A stretch of DNA of 64,000 nt from an uncultured Lachnospiraceae bacterium (lineage in GTDB: Bacteria > Bacillota > Clostridia > Lachnospirales > Lachnospiraceae), in the NCBI GenBank assembly GCA_910577735.1, contig CAJTOO010000011.1, positions 62,124-126,123 on the forward strand, written 5' to 3'. Of the stretch, positions 43,511 through 51,945 are shown in pieces (the stretch's first letter is position 1; every line of letters starts with the position of its first letter). The position numbers were made by a program, and so were the translations under genes. The notes under the pieces are model-generated. The model saw only the letters and a list, made by a program, of their open reading frames with translations. It did no database searches and was not told the origin of the DNA.

Positions 43511-44932
43511 TCATTTTTTCTTCTTTTGTTCAACCTCAGCCTTCCCGGCCAAAAGAGGTTCTTCCACTTCCTTCCTGGCAAGTACACTCTGAATCATATG
43601 CTCTTTTACTTCCAAGATGCGGAAGGTATAACCCTCATATGTGAACTCAAAATCCTCTCCCTCCTCAGGAATATGTTCTAATCTTGAGATAACAAAGCCA
43701 TTCACCGTATCAAACGGCTCATCCTCGAAACTGATCTGCAGCCGCTCTTCCAGTTCCTCTAACGGCATCATCCCCTGTATCACATACTTGTCCGTGCCGC
43801 TCTCCTTGATATAAGTAGCATCCACATCATACTCGTCCTGGATATTACCCACAATCTCCTCTAAGATATCTTCAAGCGCCACAAGCCCTGCGGTCTGTCC
43901 ATACTCATCTATGACAATGACCATCTGGATTTTTTCTTTCTGCATGACCTGGAATAAATCATTGATCTTTCGCTTCTCGGTAATAAAGCGGGGCTCCCTG
44001 AGAAGGCCCCTGATCTTGCCAATGGGTCTGTTCTTCATCTTCTCATTCATCTGCATACGCATCACATCTTTCAGATGGAGAATACCCACAATGTGGTCAA
44101 TGGTTCCGTCATAGACAGGGAACCGGCTGTTGTGTGCTTCCACAATGAAAGCCGCCGCCTCCTGCAGGGTCATGGTACAATCCATACCGATCAGGTTATT
44201 CCGGTTGATCATGATGTCCTTGGCTTCTTTGTCGCCATACTCGAAGATATTATTGATCATCTCCGCTTCATTTGCATGCAGAATACCCTGCTCATGGCCC
44301 ACATTGACCATGGAGAGAATCTCTTCTTCTGTCACATCCTCCCTGTCATCCGCATCCCGCACCCCCAGAAGATGCAGAAGCGCCCTGGCGCTTACAGACA
44401 CAAGCGCACAAAAAGGAGCCACAATCCGCACATAATAATAAAAGGGCGTTATCAGTAAGGCAATCCATATATCGGGGTGCTTTGATGCCGCTTTTTTCGG
44501 TACCATCACACCGATGGTCATGATTATGTATAAGAGAAAGACCGTCGCCGCCACAGCCGTTATCCCTGCAAGCAGCTGACTCTGCCAGGTAAGCAGTCCT
44601 GCTATTTTCTCCATCATCTGTCTGGCAATCCAGCTGGTAAAATACCCATTGAGCCGATATAAGATGAATGCTCCAAGCAAAAGATTGATCGTGACCACAC
44701 CAAGCTGCGTCGCAGTGGCATACCTTGCATGATGATCCAGCATATAGGTAAGCCTTGCCTGCCGTCTGGGGGAGGGACCTGTCTGGGCTGCTTCCTCGCC
44801 TTCGCCGTTCTCCTCCCTGTCGATTACTTTGCGGTTCTGCATGGCAGAACTAAAGCCGTAAAATACCATTTCCAATATGAGCATAACAAGAAACCAAATC
44901 ATACTGTTACTGCCCGAGGCACCGTCTTCCAT
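43511..44932 (-). CDS. CNNM/CorC-type transporter with CBS domains
   Basis: A 473-residue membrane protein. Four hydrophobic helices in the first 200 residues form the CNNM (DUF21) domain. It is followed by ITEEEILSMVNVGHEQGILHANEAEMINNIFEYGDKEAKDIMINR, the usual linker into the first of two CBS domains (about 205-345). The CorC_HlyC domain closes the protein, about 355-440. Related proteins handle Mg2+ or Co2+ efflux, and some have been called haemolysins. The last residues are basic (KKKK). A strong promoter lies at 44974-45002. Confidence 0.9.
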   Translation of the reverse strand: MEDGASGSNSMIWFLVMLILEMVFYGFSSAMQNRKVIDREENGEGEEAAQTGPSPRRQARLTYMLDHHARYATATQLGVVTINLLLGAFILYRLNGYFTSWIARQMMEKIAGLLTWQSQLLAGITAVAATVFLLYIIMTIGVMVPKKAASKHPDIWIALLITPFYYYVRIVAPFCALVSVSARALLHLLGVRDADDREDVTEEEILSMVNVGHEQGILHANEAEMINNIFEYGDKEAKDIMINRNNLIGMDCTMTLQEAAAFIVEAHNSRFPVYDGTIDHIVGILHLKDVMRMQMNEKMKNRPIGKIRGLLREPRFITEKRKINDLFQVMQKEKIQMVIVIDEYGQTAGLVALEDILEEIVGNIQDEYDVDATYIKESGTDKYVIQGMMPLEELEERLQISFEDEPFDTVNGFVISRLEHIPEEGEDFEFTYEGYTFRILEVKEHMIQSVLARKEVEEPLLAGKAEVEQKKKK

Positions 44933-44973
44933 AAAATGTTATTCCCTCTTTCTTCATAAATACTTTTCCTATA

Positions 44974-45002
44974 AATATAGCAAGGATTATCATGTGTGTC
45001 AA
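44974..45002 (-). promoter_or_regulatory. Sigma-A promoter of the CNNM transporter gene
   Basis: TTGACA (44997-45002), 17 bp and TATATT (44974-44979) on the minus strand, 41 bp before the start. The -35 is perfect and the -10 matches 5 of 6. Confidence 0.75.
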
Positions 45003-45014
45003 ATACCAGCCATC

Positions 45015-45356
45015 TTATGTACCCAGTTCCAGGCTGATCATCAGTCCTTCATTGACCGCTTTCATGATATCGTGATCCAAATGACAGACACGGTCCTTCA
45101 ACCGTTGTTTATCAATCGTGCGAAGCTGTTCCAGCAAAATCACAGAATCCTTAACCATATCATATTTGCCTGCATTCAGTTCTATGTGCGTGGGAAGCTT
45201 TGCCTTATTCATCTTTGAAGTGATGGCCGCACAGATCACAGTCGGACTGTGTTTATTCCCCACGTCATTCTGTATAATGAGCACCGGACGCACGCCGCCC
45301 TGCTCAGAGCCGATTACCGGCCTTAAGTCTGCATAATAAATATCTCCTCTTCTCAT
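45015..45356 (-). CDS. mazF: MazF/PemK-family endoribonuclease toxin
   Basis: A 113-residue MazF homologue: MRRGDIYYADLRPVIGSEQGGVRPVLIIQND, VICAAITSK, and VILLEQLRTIDKQRL with the family spacing. The conserved arginine in VRPVLI and the threonine in AAITS are catalytic in NdoA/MazF. These toxins cut single-stranded mRNA at short sequences. In Bacillus the order is alr - antitoxin gene - ndoA; here alr is followed after 77 bp by the toxin gene alone. No MazE/NdoAI-like gene is found in either strand of that gap. Translation starts at 45356 with AGGA about ten bases upstream. Confidence 0.92.
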   Translation of the reverse strand: MRRGDIYYADLRPVIGSEQGGVRPVLIIQNDVGNKHSPTVICAAITSKMNKAKLPTHIELNAGKYDMVKDSVILLEQLRTIDKQRLKDRVCHLDHDIMKAVNEGLMISLELGT

Positions 45357-45433
45357 TACCTACACTTCCTTTGATCAATCTAGCAATCCATATGATTTCC
45401 AGCAATAGTATTGCCAGTTTCTCCAAAGGGTAA

Positions 45434-46609
45434 TCAGTCATTATAATAATCTTTTGTTGCCACTATTCTTCTGTCTTTCAGATATACTCTGGGGATTCGT
45501 TTGCCCAGGTCACAGGCCAGTTCATAATTAAATCTGCCGGAGAGAGCACCCAGTAGTTCCATGCTGATCTCCTCCTCACCATCTCTGCCAAGCAGCGTCA
45601 CCTCATCCTGGGATTCCACACCCTTTATATGCGTGACATCCACCATGAACTGATCCATGCATACTCTTCCAAGTATCGGGGCCCTTTCTCCCCGGATCAG
45701 CACATAGCCCTTTCCTGACAGACTTCTGGGATACCCGTCTCCATACCCCACTGGTATGGTGGCAATCATAGTCTTCGCTTTGGTGACATAGGTACCGCCA
45801 TAGCTTACCGGCACACCCGCCTCCACTTCTTTCACATAGACCACATGGCTCTTTAAAGAAAGTACCGGCTGCAGTGAGATAATATCCCTGGAAACTTCCT
45901 CGGAAGGCCAGAGTCCATAAAGCGTGATGCCGGCCCGGACCACATCCAAATTTGCCTCCGGCAGCTCTACAATCCCGGCACTGTTGGAACAGTGTCTGAC
46001 GGGGATGCGGCAGCCCAATCTGGTCTCAACCCGCTCCGCAAACCCAAGGAAACGCGCAAGCTGTTCTCTGGCGTTGGTTTTATCTGCCTCATCTGCCCTG
46101 GCAAAATGCGTGAAAATTCCTTCCACTTCGATTCCTTCCATATGTATCAGCTTCGCCACAAAGGTGAGTCCGTTCTCATCAGGACAGATGCCGACTCTTG
46201 TCATCCCGGTGTCCACTTTCACATGCACGCGGACCTTTTTGCCAACCTTCCGGGCACAGGCAGCAAGTTCCTCTGCACTGTCCATGCGAAATACTGCCGG
46301 ACATATCTCCCGCTGTATGATTTCTTCATAGCTATAAGGGAAGGTATACCCTAATATCAGAATCGGTTTCTTAAGCCCTGCATTTCTCAGCATAAATGCT
46401 TCTTCTGCCGTAGCCACCGCATAGCCCGACACATAGGGAATGCCTTCCAGCTCCCTGCCGATAGGCACGGCTCCGTGACCGTAGCCATCGGTCTTAATGA
46501 CCCCCATTATCTTCGTTCCCACAGAAAGGTTCTGATGCATCTGTTCCATATTGTGACGGACTGCATCAAGATCTATTGCAGCATAAACCCGCTGATAGTT
46601 GTCTAACAT
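45434..46609 (-). CDS. alr: Alanine racemase
   Basis: Start placed at 46609 (MLDNYQRVYAAIDLDAVRHN) because CGGAGGAAAAT precedes it; upstream codons overlap the NAD(P)HX repair gene. The 391-residue PLP enzyme makes D-alanine for peptidoglycan. The cofactor lysine lies in GVIKTDGYGHGAVPIG. The second catalytic tyrosine is in VPVSYGGTYVT, and RVCMDQFMVDVT is also diagnostic. It follows the Nnr gene by 11 bp and precedes mazF. Alr near Nnr and mazF is a common Firmicute neighbourhood. Confidence 0.96.
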   Translation of the reverse strand: MLDNYQRVYAAIDLDAVRHNMEQMHQNLSVGTKIMGVIKTDGYGHGAVPIGRELEGIPYVSGYAVATAEEAFMLRNAGLKKPILILGYTFPYSYEEIIQREICPAVFRMDSAEELAACARKVGKKVRVHVKVDTGMTRVGICPDENGLTFVAKLIHMEGIEVEGIFTHFARADEADKTNAREQLARFLGFAERVETRLGCRIPVRHCSNSAGIVELPEANLDVVRAGITLYGLWPSEEVSRDIISLQPVLSLKSHVVYVKEVEAGVPVSYGGTYVTKAKTMIATIPVGYGDGYPRSLSGKGYVLIRGERAPILGRVCMDQFMVDVTHIKGVESQDEVTLLGRDGEEEISMELLGALSGRFNYELACDLGKRIPRVYLKDRRIVATKDYYND

Positions 46610-46620
46610 ATTTTCCTCCG

Positions 46621-48201
46621 TTATCTTCCACATTGTTCCTCCTGCCGGCATGCCCTGACTGCGGCAGGAATCTGCGCAAGAATATCCGTTGCCGTCATGG
46701 CATCCTGCGTGACTGCCTCCGCTCCATAATCACCAGCCAATCCATGCAGATACACCCCGATCTCTGCAGCTTCACGCCCATCCATACCCTGGGCCAGAAG
46801 CCCTGTCACCATACCAGCCAGCACATCTCCGCTTCCGGCAGTGGCCATGCCGGCATTTCCCGTGGTATTCAGATAACAGCTTTGTGAATCTGCCCGGGCC
46901 ACTATAGTTCTTGCGTCTTTACAGATAATCGTACAGCCAAGTCTCTCAGCCAGCAGACGGGGGTATTGTGTAAAATGCTTTTTACAAGCCGCTGTCTCAC
47001 AACCATAAAGCCTTCCAAACTCCCCCAGGTGCGGGGTAAGGATAATGTCTCTCTCCTGTCTGTTTTGCTGACCCAAATATGCCTGCAGATCTTTATCCCC
47101 AGCCAGCAGGTTCAGTCCATCCGCATCAATTACCAGGGGCAGGTCGCTTTCTTTGATACAATAGGAAAGCAGATGCCTTGCTGTATTCTCCTGTCCTATG
47201 CCGGGACCGATTAAAATGCAGTCAGCCCAGGAAACGGCTTCCTCCAACATGTTTCTGACTGCCAACGCTATCCTACTCTCATCCCTGGTCTCCCATTCGT
47301 CTGCATTGTAGGTCACAAGCATTGCTTCCGGTACATATTGTAGGACAGCATTCTGATTCTCAGTGGCCGTGACCACCTTCACCATGCCTGCACCGGTACT
47401 GAACGTGCTTTTCGCTGCCAGCATTGCCGCACCGCAGATCTGCTTACTGCCGGCAATTACAAGCGCTTTGCCAAAGGTGCCTTTATTCCCATCCGGGGCA
47501 CGTTCCGGCAACAGTCCTTTCTGTGTGCCGCAATAAGTATACCAGACAGGCTTTTCCCCTAAGAAGCTTTTCTCATCAATCCCCATCTGACCGCAGACCA
47601 GCCTGCCGCAATATGTGGTCCCCGGATAAAGCATCTGACCCAGCTTATAAAATCCATAGGTAACGGTCAAATCTGCCCGCACAGCACAGCCCAATATCTC
47701 CCCCGTATCTGCACAGATTCCGGTAGGAATGTCTATGCTGCATACGAATGCATCCCTTTTATTGATCAGCTCCACTGTCTCTGCGTATTTTCCCGACACC
47801 GGCCTGGACAGCCCAACACCGAAAATGGCATCTATCACTATATCCATATCATATGTCACTTCTGACATTCTGCCAAAGATTCTGGCCCCATAGCTTTCCA
47901 GGATTTCCAACTGGCGCTTTGTCTCCTGTGTACAGTTTTGTGGTTCTGCCAACAGAACGAACTCCACAGAATACCCCTGCAGCAATAATAATCTTCCCAC
48001 TGCCAGCCCATCACCGCCATTATTCCCGCCGCCCGCCGCCACCAGGACGTGTTTATGTTCTTTCCCCAGGACAGCCTGCAAACTTTCCACTGTTGCAAGA
48101 GCTGCCCTTTCCATCAAAAGAAGTGACGGCATATGGTGAAAATCTATGGTATTTCTGTCATACTGCTTCATTTGTGAAGCAGTCACAAGATATTCTTTCA
48201 T
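46621..48201 (-). CDS. nnr: Bifunctional NAD(P)HX epimerase / ADP-dependent NAD(P)HX dehydratase
   Basis: A 526-residue repair enzyme for hydrated NAD(P)H. The N-terminal epimerase half (1-215) has LLMERAALA, VAAGGGNNGGDGLAVGRLL and DAIFGVGLSRPV. The C-terminal ribokinase-like half (about 230-520) has KGTFGKALVIAGSKQICGAAMLA, ILIGPGIGQ, ILTPHLGEFGRL and NAGMATAGSGDVLAGMVTGLLAQG. Of two adjacent ATG codons the second (48201) is better spaced from GGAGG. It leads the repair - alr - mazF series. Confidence 0.95.
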   Translation of the reverse strand: MKEYLVTASQMKQYDRNTIDFHHMPSLLLMERAALATVESLQAVLGKEHKHVLVAAGGGNNGGDGLAVGRLLLLQGYSVEFVLLAEPQNCTQETKRQLEILESYGARIFGRMSEVTYDMDIVIDAIFGVGLSRPVSGKYAETVELINKRDAFVCSIDIPTGICADTGEILGCAVRADLTVTYGFYKLGQMLYPGTTYCGRLVCGQMGIDEKSFLGEKPVWYTYCGTQKGLLPERAPDGNKGTFGKALVIAGSKQICGAAMLAAKSTFSTGAGMVKVVTATENQNAVLQYVPEAMLVTYNADEWETRDESRIALAVRNMLEEAVSWADCILIGPGIGQENTARHLLSYCIKESDLPLVIDADGLNLLAGDKDLQAYLGQQNRQERDIILTPHLGEFGRLYGCETAACKKHFTQYPRLLAERLGCTIICKDARTIVARADSQSCYLNTTGNAGMATAGSGDVLAGMVTGLLAQGMDGREAAEIGVYLHGLAGDYGAEAVTQDAMTATDILAQIPAAVRACRQEEQCGR

Positions 48202-48308
48202 CATCCCCTCCGACTATCCGGCTGATTTTGAACCGAACGTTTCTATATGCCTTACCGATTCTGCTGCGCTTAGAACCTCTTCCCAGGAAGCAAGGAAGCG
48301 CCAAAACC

Positions 48309-49007
48309 CTAAGATTTCGACGCATCTGTATTTTCTTCCTTCGACTTTTCACCTTCTGTCTGTCCAGCCTGTTCCTTATCCTGTGCTTTCTTCTGATATT
48401 TTTCATCCGGATCGTACTTCATGTCAAAAAGTTCAATTACATCTGCTCCGAAAATATCATGCATATATGCATAAAGCCGATGAATCATGGCTTCCTTTTC
48501 CTGCTTGCGGACCACTTTCTTCTTCAGTTCCCTTCTGATTTCACTGATCCACTGCTCTATCTCCTCAAGTTCTTTTGTGTTTTCCTGTAATTTCTTATAA
48601 CAGACTTCCATGGTGATGACCATCAGTTTATTGTTCAGCTGATTAATCTGCCGCGGCAGTTCCACCATTTCCTCTTCGTAAGCATCCAGCTTTTCATTAC
48701 ACTCATTGATCAGACGCTTATGATCAGTCATATCCTTGTCCTGCTTTTTGGTGGGATGTTCTCCCATCTCATCAGCCAGGATTACGACTTCATCCATCAG
48801 CTTTTTTTTGAGCTTTTTGATTTCCTTACTTTCTGTGTTTACTTTTCCCTGACGCCTGATCAATTCATTCAATTCCTTCTCCGTGCTCTTAATTTCCGAA
48901 GAATATTCCGCCTGGGTAAACAGTTTATGCCATTTATTATCCAGTGTCAGAATCGGAATCTTTCTGCCTATAAGCGCCTGTTTAAATGCTTCATCTGATT
49001 TTGACAT
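48309..49007 (-). CDS. Coiled-coil protein of unknown function
   Basis: A 232-residue soluble protein. Residues 1-35 include KIPILTLDNKWHKLF, a short motif that I have not placed. Residues 40-180 are predicted as long heptad coiled coils, rich in Lys, Glu and Leu (IKKLKKKLMDEV, EIEQWISEIRRELKKK). The tail is low-complexity Glu/Lys/Ser. No signal peptide or membrane helix is present. The start is either ATG at 49007 or GTG at 49016; neither has a well-spaced ribosome site. It lies 29 bp after rex and may be co-transcribed with it. Confidence 0.75.
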   Translation of the reverse strand: MSKSDEAFKQALIGRKIPILTLDNKWHKLFTQAEYSSEIKSTEKELNELIRRQGKVNTESKEIKKLKKKLMDEVVILADEMGEHPTKKQDKDMTDHKRLINECNEKLDAYEEEMVELPRQINQLNNKLMVITMEVCYKKLQENTKELEEIEQWISEIRRELKKKVVRKQEKEAMIHRLYAYMHDIFGADVIELFDMKYDPDEKYQKKAQDKEQAGQTEGEKSKEENTDASKS

Positions 49008-49036
49008 CCCCCACACACCCTTCTTCTTGTGTAGCC

Positions 49037-49675
49037 CTAGTCCCCATTCTCCCGGGAAGACAGATTATAAGAAAGTTTCATCAAACTATCCGACAGATGT
49101 ACATTTTCCACCTGAATCCGCTCCGGAACCCTCAAGTCCACATGGGCAAAATTCCATATTCCCTTGATCCCACAGTCTACCAGCTGCTCCGCCACTTCTA
49201 CCGCACTGTTTTTGGGTATGGTGAGCACTGCAATATCAATCTCATTTTCCCGCACAAAGGCTTCCATCTCTTCCATGGGACGTACCGTAATCCCCCGTAT
49301 CTTCCTGCCGCAGACCTGAGGATCCTTATCAAAAATTCCACGGAACAAAAATCCACGCCGTTCAAAATTCATGTAGTTAACAAGGGCCTGCCCCAAATGG
49401 CCCGCCCCGACAATAATCAGATTGTGCTCCTTATGAAGCCCCAGGATTTTACCGATTTCATCATATAAAAATCCCACATTGTATCCATAGCCCTGTTGTC
49501 CAAAACCGCCAAAATTATTCAGATCCTGCCTGATCTGCGAAGCTGTCACCTGCATAATGTCACTGAGTTCCTGTGAAGAAACCCGTTCTATCCCTTCATC
49601 TTTCAGTTCACCCAGATATCTGAAATACCTTGGCAAACGGCTGACCACAGTCTGTGAAATCTCCTTTTCTTCCAC
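49037..49675 (-). CDS. rex: Redox-sensing transcriptional repressor Rex
   Basis: A 212-residue Rex. The N-terminal winged helix has VVSRLPRYFRYLGEL and VTASQIRQDLNNFGGFGQQGYGY. The Rossmann domain binds NADH through IIVGAGHLGQALVNY. It ends with LRVPERIQVENVHLSDSLMKLSY, the domain-swapped helix of the dimer. Rex represses fermentation and respiration genes when the NAD+/NADH ratio is high and leaves DNA when NADH binds. The start is GTG at 49675 with GGGAGG seven bases upstream. Its promoter at 49795-49823 overlaps a palindrome that could be its own operator. Confidence 0.96.
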   Translation of the reverse strand: MEEKEISQTVVSRLPRYFRYLGELKDEGIERVSSQELSDIMQVTASQIRQDLNNFGGFGQQGYGYNVGFLYDEIGKILGLHKEHNLIIVGAGHLGQALVNYMNFERRGFLFRGIFDKDPQVCGRKIRGITVRPMEEMEAFVRENEIDIAVLTIPKNSAVEVAEQLVDCGIKGIWNFAHVDLRVPERIQVENVHLSDSLMKLSYNLSSRENGD

Positions 49676-49794
49676 GATGCCGCCTCCCCAAAATCCATAT
49701 GATCTTTATGCCGTCATTCCCGATCGCACCCAAGACCATAGCGCATATCTCGCAATCGGGACTGCCCGGTTTTAAACTCCCTATATACCAGATA

Positions 49795-49823
49795 AGTATA
49801 CAACTGTGCTAAAATTATGTCAA
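49795..49823 (-). promoter_or_regulatory. Sigma-A promoter of rex
   Basis: TTGACA (49818-49823), 17 bp and TATACT (49795-49800) on the minus strand. The leader to the GTG start is about 115 bases. Confidence 0.75.
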
Positions 49824-49834
49824 TGAATTGACAG
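49817..49834. promoter_or_regulatory. Palindrome joining the rex and ABC-F -35 boxes, candidate Rex operator
   Basis: TGTCAAT-GA-ATTGACA (49818-49833) is a perfect inverted repeat formed by the two divergent -35 boxes. Aligned with the clostridial Rex consensus TTGTTAAnnnnTTAACAA it matches 10 of 14 fixed positions. Part of the symmetry comes from the -35 boxes themselves, so Rex binding is an inference. Confidence 0.45.
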
Positions 49835-49856
49835 AGACTGTCCCTGCCTGTAAACT
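49828..49856 (+). promoter_or_regulatory. Promoter of the ABC-F gene
   Basis: TTGACA (49828-49833), 17 bp and TAAACT (49851-49856). The -10 is 4 of 6. A nearby TATAAT at 49859-49864 would need a 25 bp spacer and is less likely. Confidence 0.5.
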
Positions 49857-49896
49857 GATATAATATATAATTTATCAGAAAGGTTTGGTACATACT

Positions 49897-51873
49897 GTGA
49901 TACTTTCAGTCAGTAATATCAATAAAGCATTTCATGAGGTCCCCGTTCTGCAAAACGTTTCCTTCCATATAGAAGACTATGACAAGGCCGCTATCGTGGG
50001 AATCAACGGTGCAGGGAAGACCACGCTTCTCAGAATCATCATGGGAGAACTTACAGCCGACGAGGGCATGGTGACTATTTCCAAAGACAAGACAGTGGGC
50101 TACTTATCCCAGCATGAAGCCGTTTCCGGTGAAAATACAATTTATGAAGAACTTCTATCCGTCAAACAGGATATCATTGATATGGAACAGAAAATGCACA
50201 CCATCGAGCTGCAGATGAAGACCGCCGCCGGGGAGCATTTAGAGCAGCTCATGAACACATATGCCTCTTTGACACATGCTTATGAGGCTGCCAACGGCTA
50301 TGCCTATAAAAGCGAGCTGACAGGTGTGTTAAAAGGACTTGGTTTCATGGAATCCGAGTTTCATAAATCTGTATCCACGCTCTCCGGCGGTCAGAAAACC
50401 CGCGTGGCGCTTGGTAAATTACTATTGCTAAAGCCGAACCTGATTATCTTAGACGAGCCAACCAACCATCTGGATCTTTCTTCCATCACCTGGCTGGAGA
50501 CATATCTTCTGAACTATAAGGGCGCTGTCATTCTGGTCTCCCATGACCGTTATTTTCTTGACCGGATTGCCAACAAAGTGATTGAAATCGATCATACCAA
50601 AGCCACTGTTTTTCATGGCAATTACACTGATTATGCCGCCGGTAAAGAAATGCTGCGCACAGCTGCTTACCATGCTTACATGAAACAGCAGCAGGAAATC
50701 AAACATCAGGAAGCCGTCATCGAAAAACTGAAATCCTTTAACCGGGAAAAGTCCATCAAACGGGCTGAGAGCCGGGAAAAAATGCTGAATAAGATTGAAG
50801 TACTGGAAAAACCTGTGGAAGTGCGTGCTGATATGCACCTGACACTGGAACCTAAATTCCCCAGCGGAAATGACGTTCTGCAGGTAGAATCTCTGTCCAA
50901 ATCTTTCGGACCGCTCACTCTTTTTACCGATCTGTCTTTTGAGATAAAAAAGGGGGAACATGTGGCTATCATCGGTGACAATGGTACCGGAAAGACCACG
51001 ATTCTTAAGATGATAAATGAACTGCTCCCTCCCGATCAGGGGATAATCCGGCTGGGAACTCATGTAGAGATTGGTTACTATGATCAGGAACACCACGTAC
51101 TGCATCCGGAAAAGACGCTTTTCGATGAGATTTCCGATGACTATCCGACGCTCACGAACACAGAAATACGCAACACACTGGCCGCCTTCCTCTTCACTGG
51201 TGAAGATGTCTTTAAGACAGTCAGAACCTTAAGCGGCGGTGAACGAGGCAGAATCTCCCTGGCGAAACTGATGCTGTCCGAAGCCAATTTTCTGATTTTG
51301 GACGAACCCACAAACCACCTGGATATCATGTCCAAAGAAATCCTGGAGGATGCCTTAAATGCCTATACCGGCACCATACTGTATGTCTCCCATGACCGCT
51401 ATTTTATCAATCGGACAGCCAGCAGAATTCTGGATTTAAACAGCCACGTACTCACAAACTATCTGGGCAATTATGACTATTACCTGGAAAAAAGGGAGGA
51501 ACAGCTGGCACGGATTGCTGCCCAAAAAGCCGATGGCAGAACATCCAACAGCACGCCCCTTAACCTATCCCCTGTTACAGGAAATGCAAACAAAGACAGA
51601 ACCGCAAATACGGCATCGGATACGAAGCTGGATTGGAAGGCCCATAAGGAACTCTCTGCCGCGAAACGTAAGCGCGAAAACGACCTTAAAAAGTGTGAGG
51701 AACGGATCGCACTGCTGGAAGCGCGCAATGAAGAGATTGAGACACTTATGTGTGCACCGGATGTTTGTACGAATGTGGCCAAACTGCAAGAGCTGAATCG
51801 GGAAAAAGAAGGAAATGACGAGGCGCTGACCGAACTGTACGCACAGTGGGAAATATTGGCGGAAGAAATGTAA
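49897..51873 (+). CDS. ABC-F family ATPase (ribosome-associated)
   Basis: A 658-residue soluble protein with two ATP-binding cassettes and no membrane segment. Cassette 1 has GINGAGKTTLL, LSGGQKTRVALG and LIILDEPTNHLD. Cassette 2 has GDNGTGKTTIL, LSGGERGRISLA and LILDEPTNHLD. The two are joined by the helical P-site linker (about 240-310), and a Lys/Glu-rich coiled-coil tail follows residue 570. ABC-F proteins act on the ribosome in translation or antibiotic protection; the Uup/YdiF-like layout suggests housekeeping. GTG at 49897 is taken as start, since a TTG at 49885 sits almost on the AAAGG site. Confidence 0.92.
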   Translation: MILSVSNINKAFHEVPVLQNVSFHIEDYDKAAIVGINGAGKTTLLRIIMGELTADEGMVTISKDKTVGYLSQHEAVSGENTIYEELLSVKQDIIDMEQKMHTIELQMKTAAGEHLEQLMNTYASLTHAYEAANGYAYKSELTGVLKGLGFMESEFHKSVSTLSGGQKTRVALGKLLLLKPNLIILDEPTNHLDLSSITWLETYLLNYKGAVILVSHDRYFLDRIANKVIEIDHTKATVFHGNYTDYAAGKEMLRTAAYHAYMKQQQEIKHQEAVIEKLKSFNREKSIKRAESREKMLNKIEVLEKPVEVRADMHLTLEPKFPSGNDVLQVESLSKSFGPLTLFTDLSFEIKKGEHVAIIGDNGTGKTTILKMINELLPPDQGIIRLGTHVEIGYYDQEHHVLHPEKTLFDEISDDYPTLTNTEIRNTLAAFLFTGEDVFKTVRTLSGGERGRISLAKLMLSEANFLILDEPTNHLDIMSKEILEDALNAYTGTILYVSHDRYFINRTASRILDLNSHVLTNYLGNYDYYLEKREEQLARIAAQKADGRTSNSTPLNLSPVTGNANKDRTANTASDTKLDWKAHKELSAAKRKRENDLKKCEERIALLEARNEEIETLMCAPDVCTNVAKLQELNREKEGNDEALTELYAQWEILAEEM

Positions 51874-51910
51874 GGGGCCGAATACATATATTCGTCCCCC
51901 TCTTCTTAGT
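51874..51910 (+). terminator. Terminator of the ABC-F gene
   Basis: GGGG-CGAATA (51874-51884, with one unpaired C) pairs with TATTCG-CCCC (51889-51899) and is followed by TCTTCTTAGTTT. It starts right after the stop codon TAA. Confidence 0.75.
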
Positions 51911-51945
51911 TTGCTTATTCTGGTAATTCAGGATTATCCATGTTT

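Noticed and set aside
45304..45441. A 45-codon frame between alr and mazF as the missing antitoxin
   Set aside because: No ribosome site, strong overlap with both genes and no MazE/NdoAI-like ribbon-helix-helix pattern. Mentioned only as a possibility to test.
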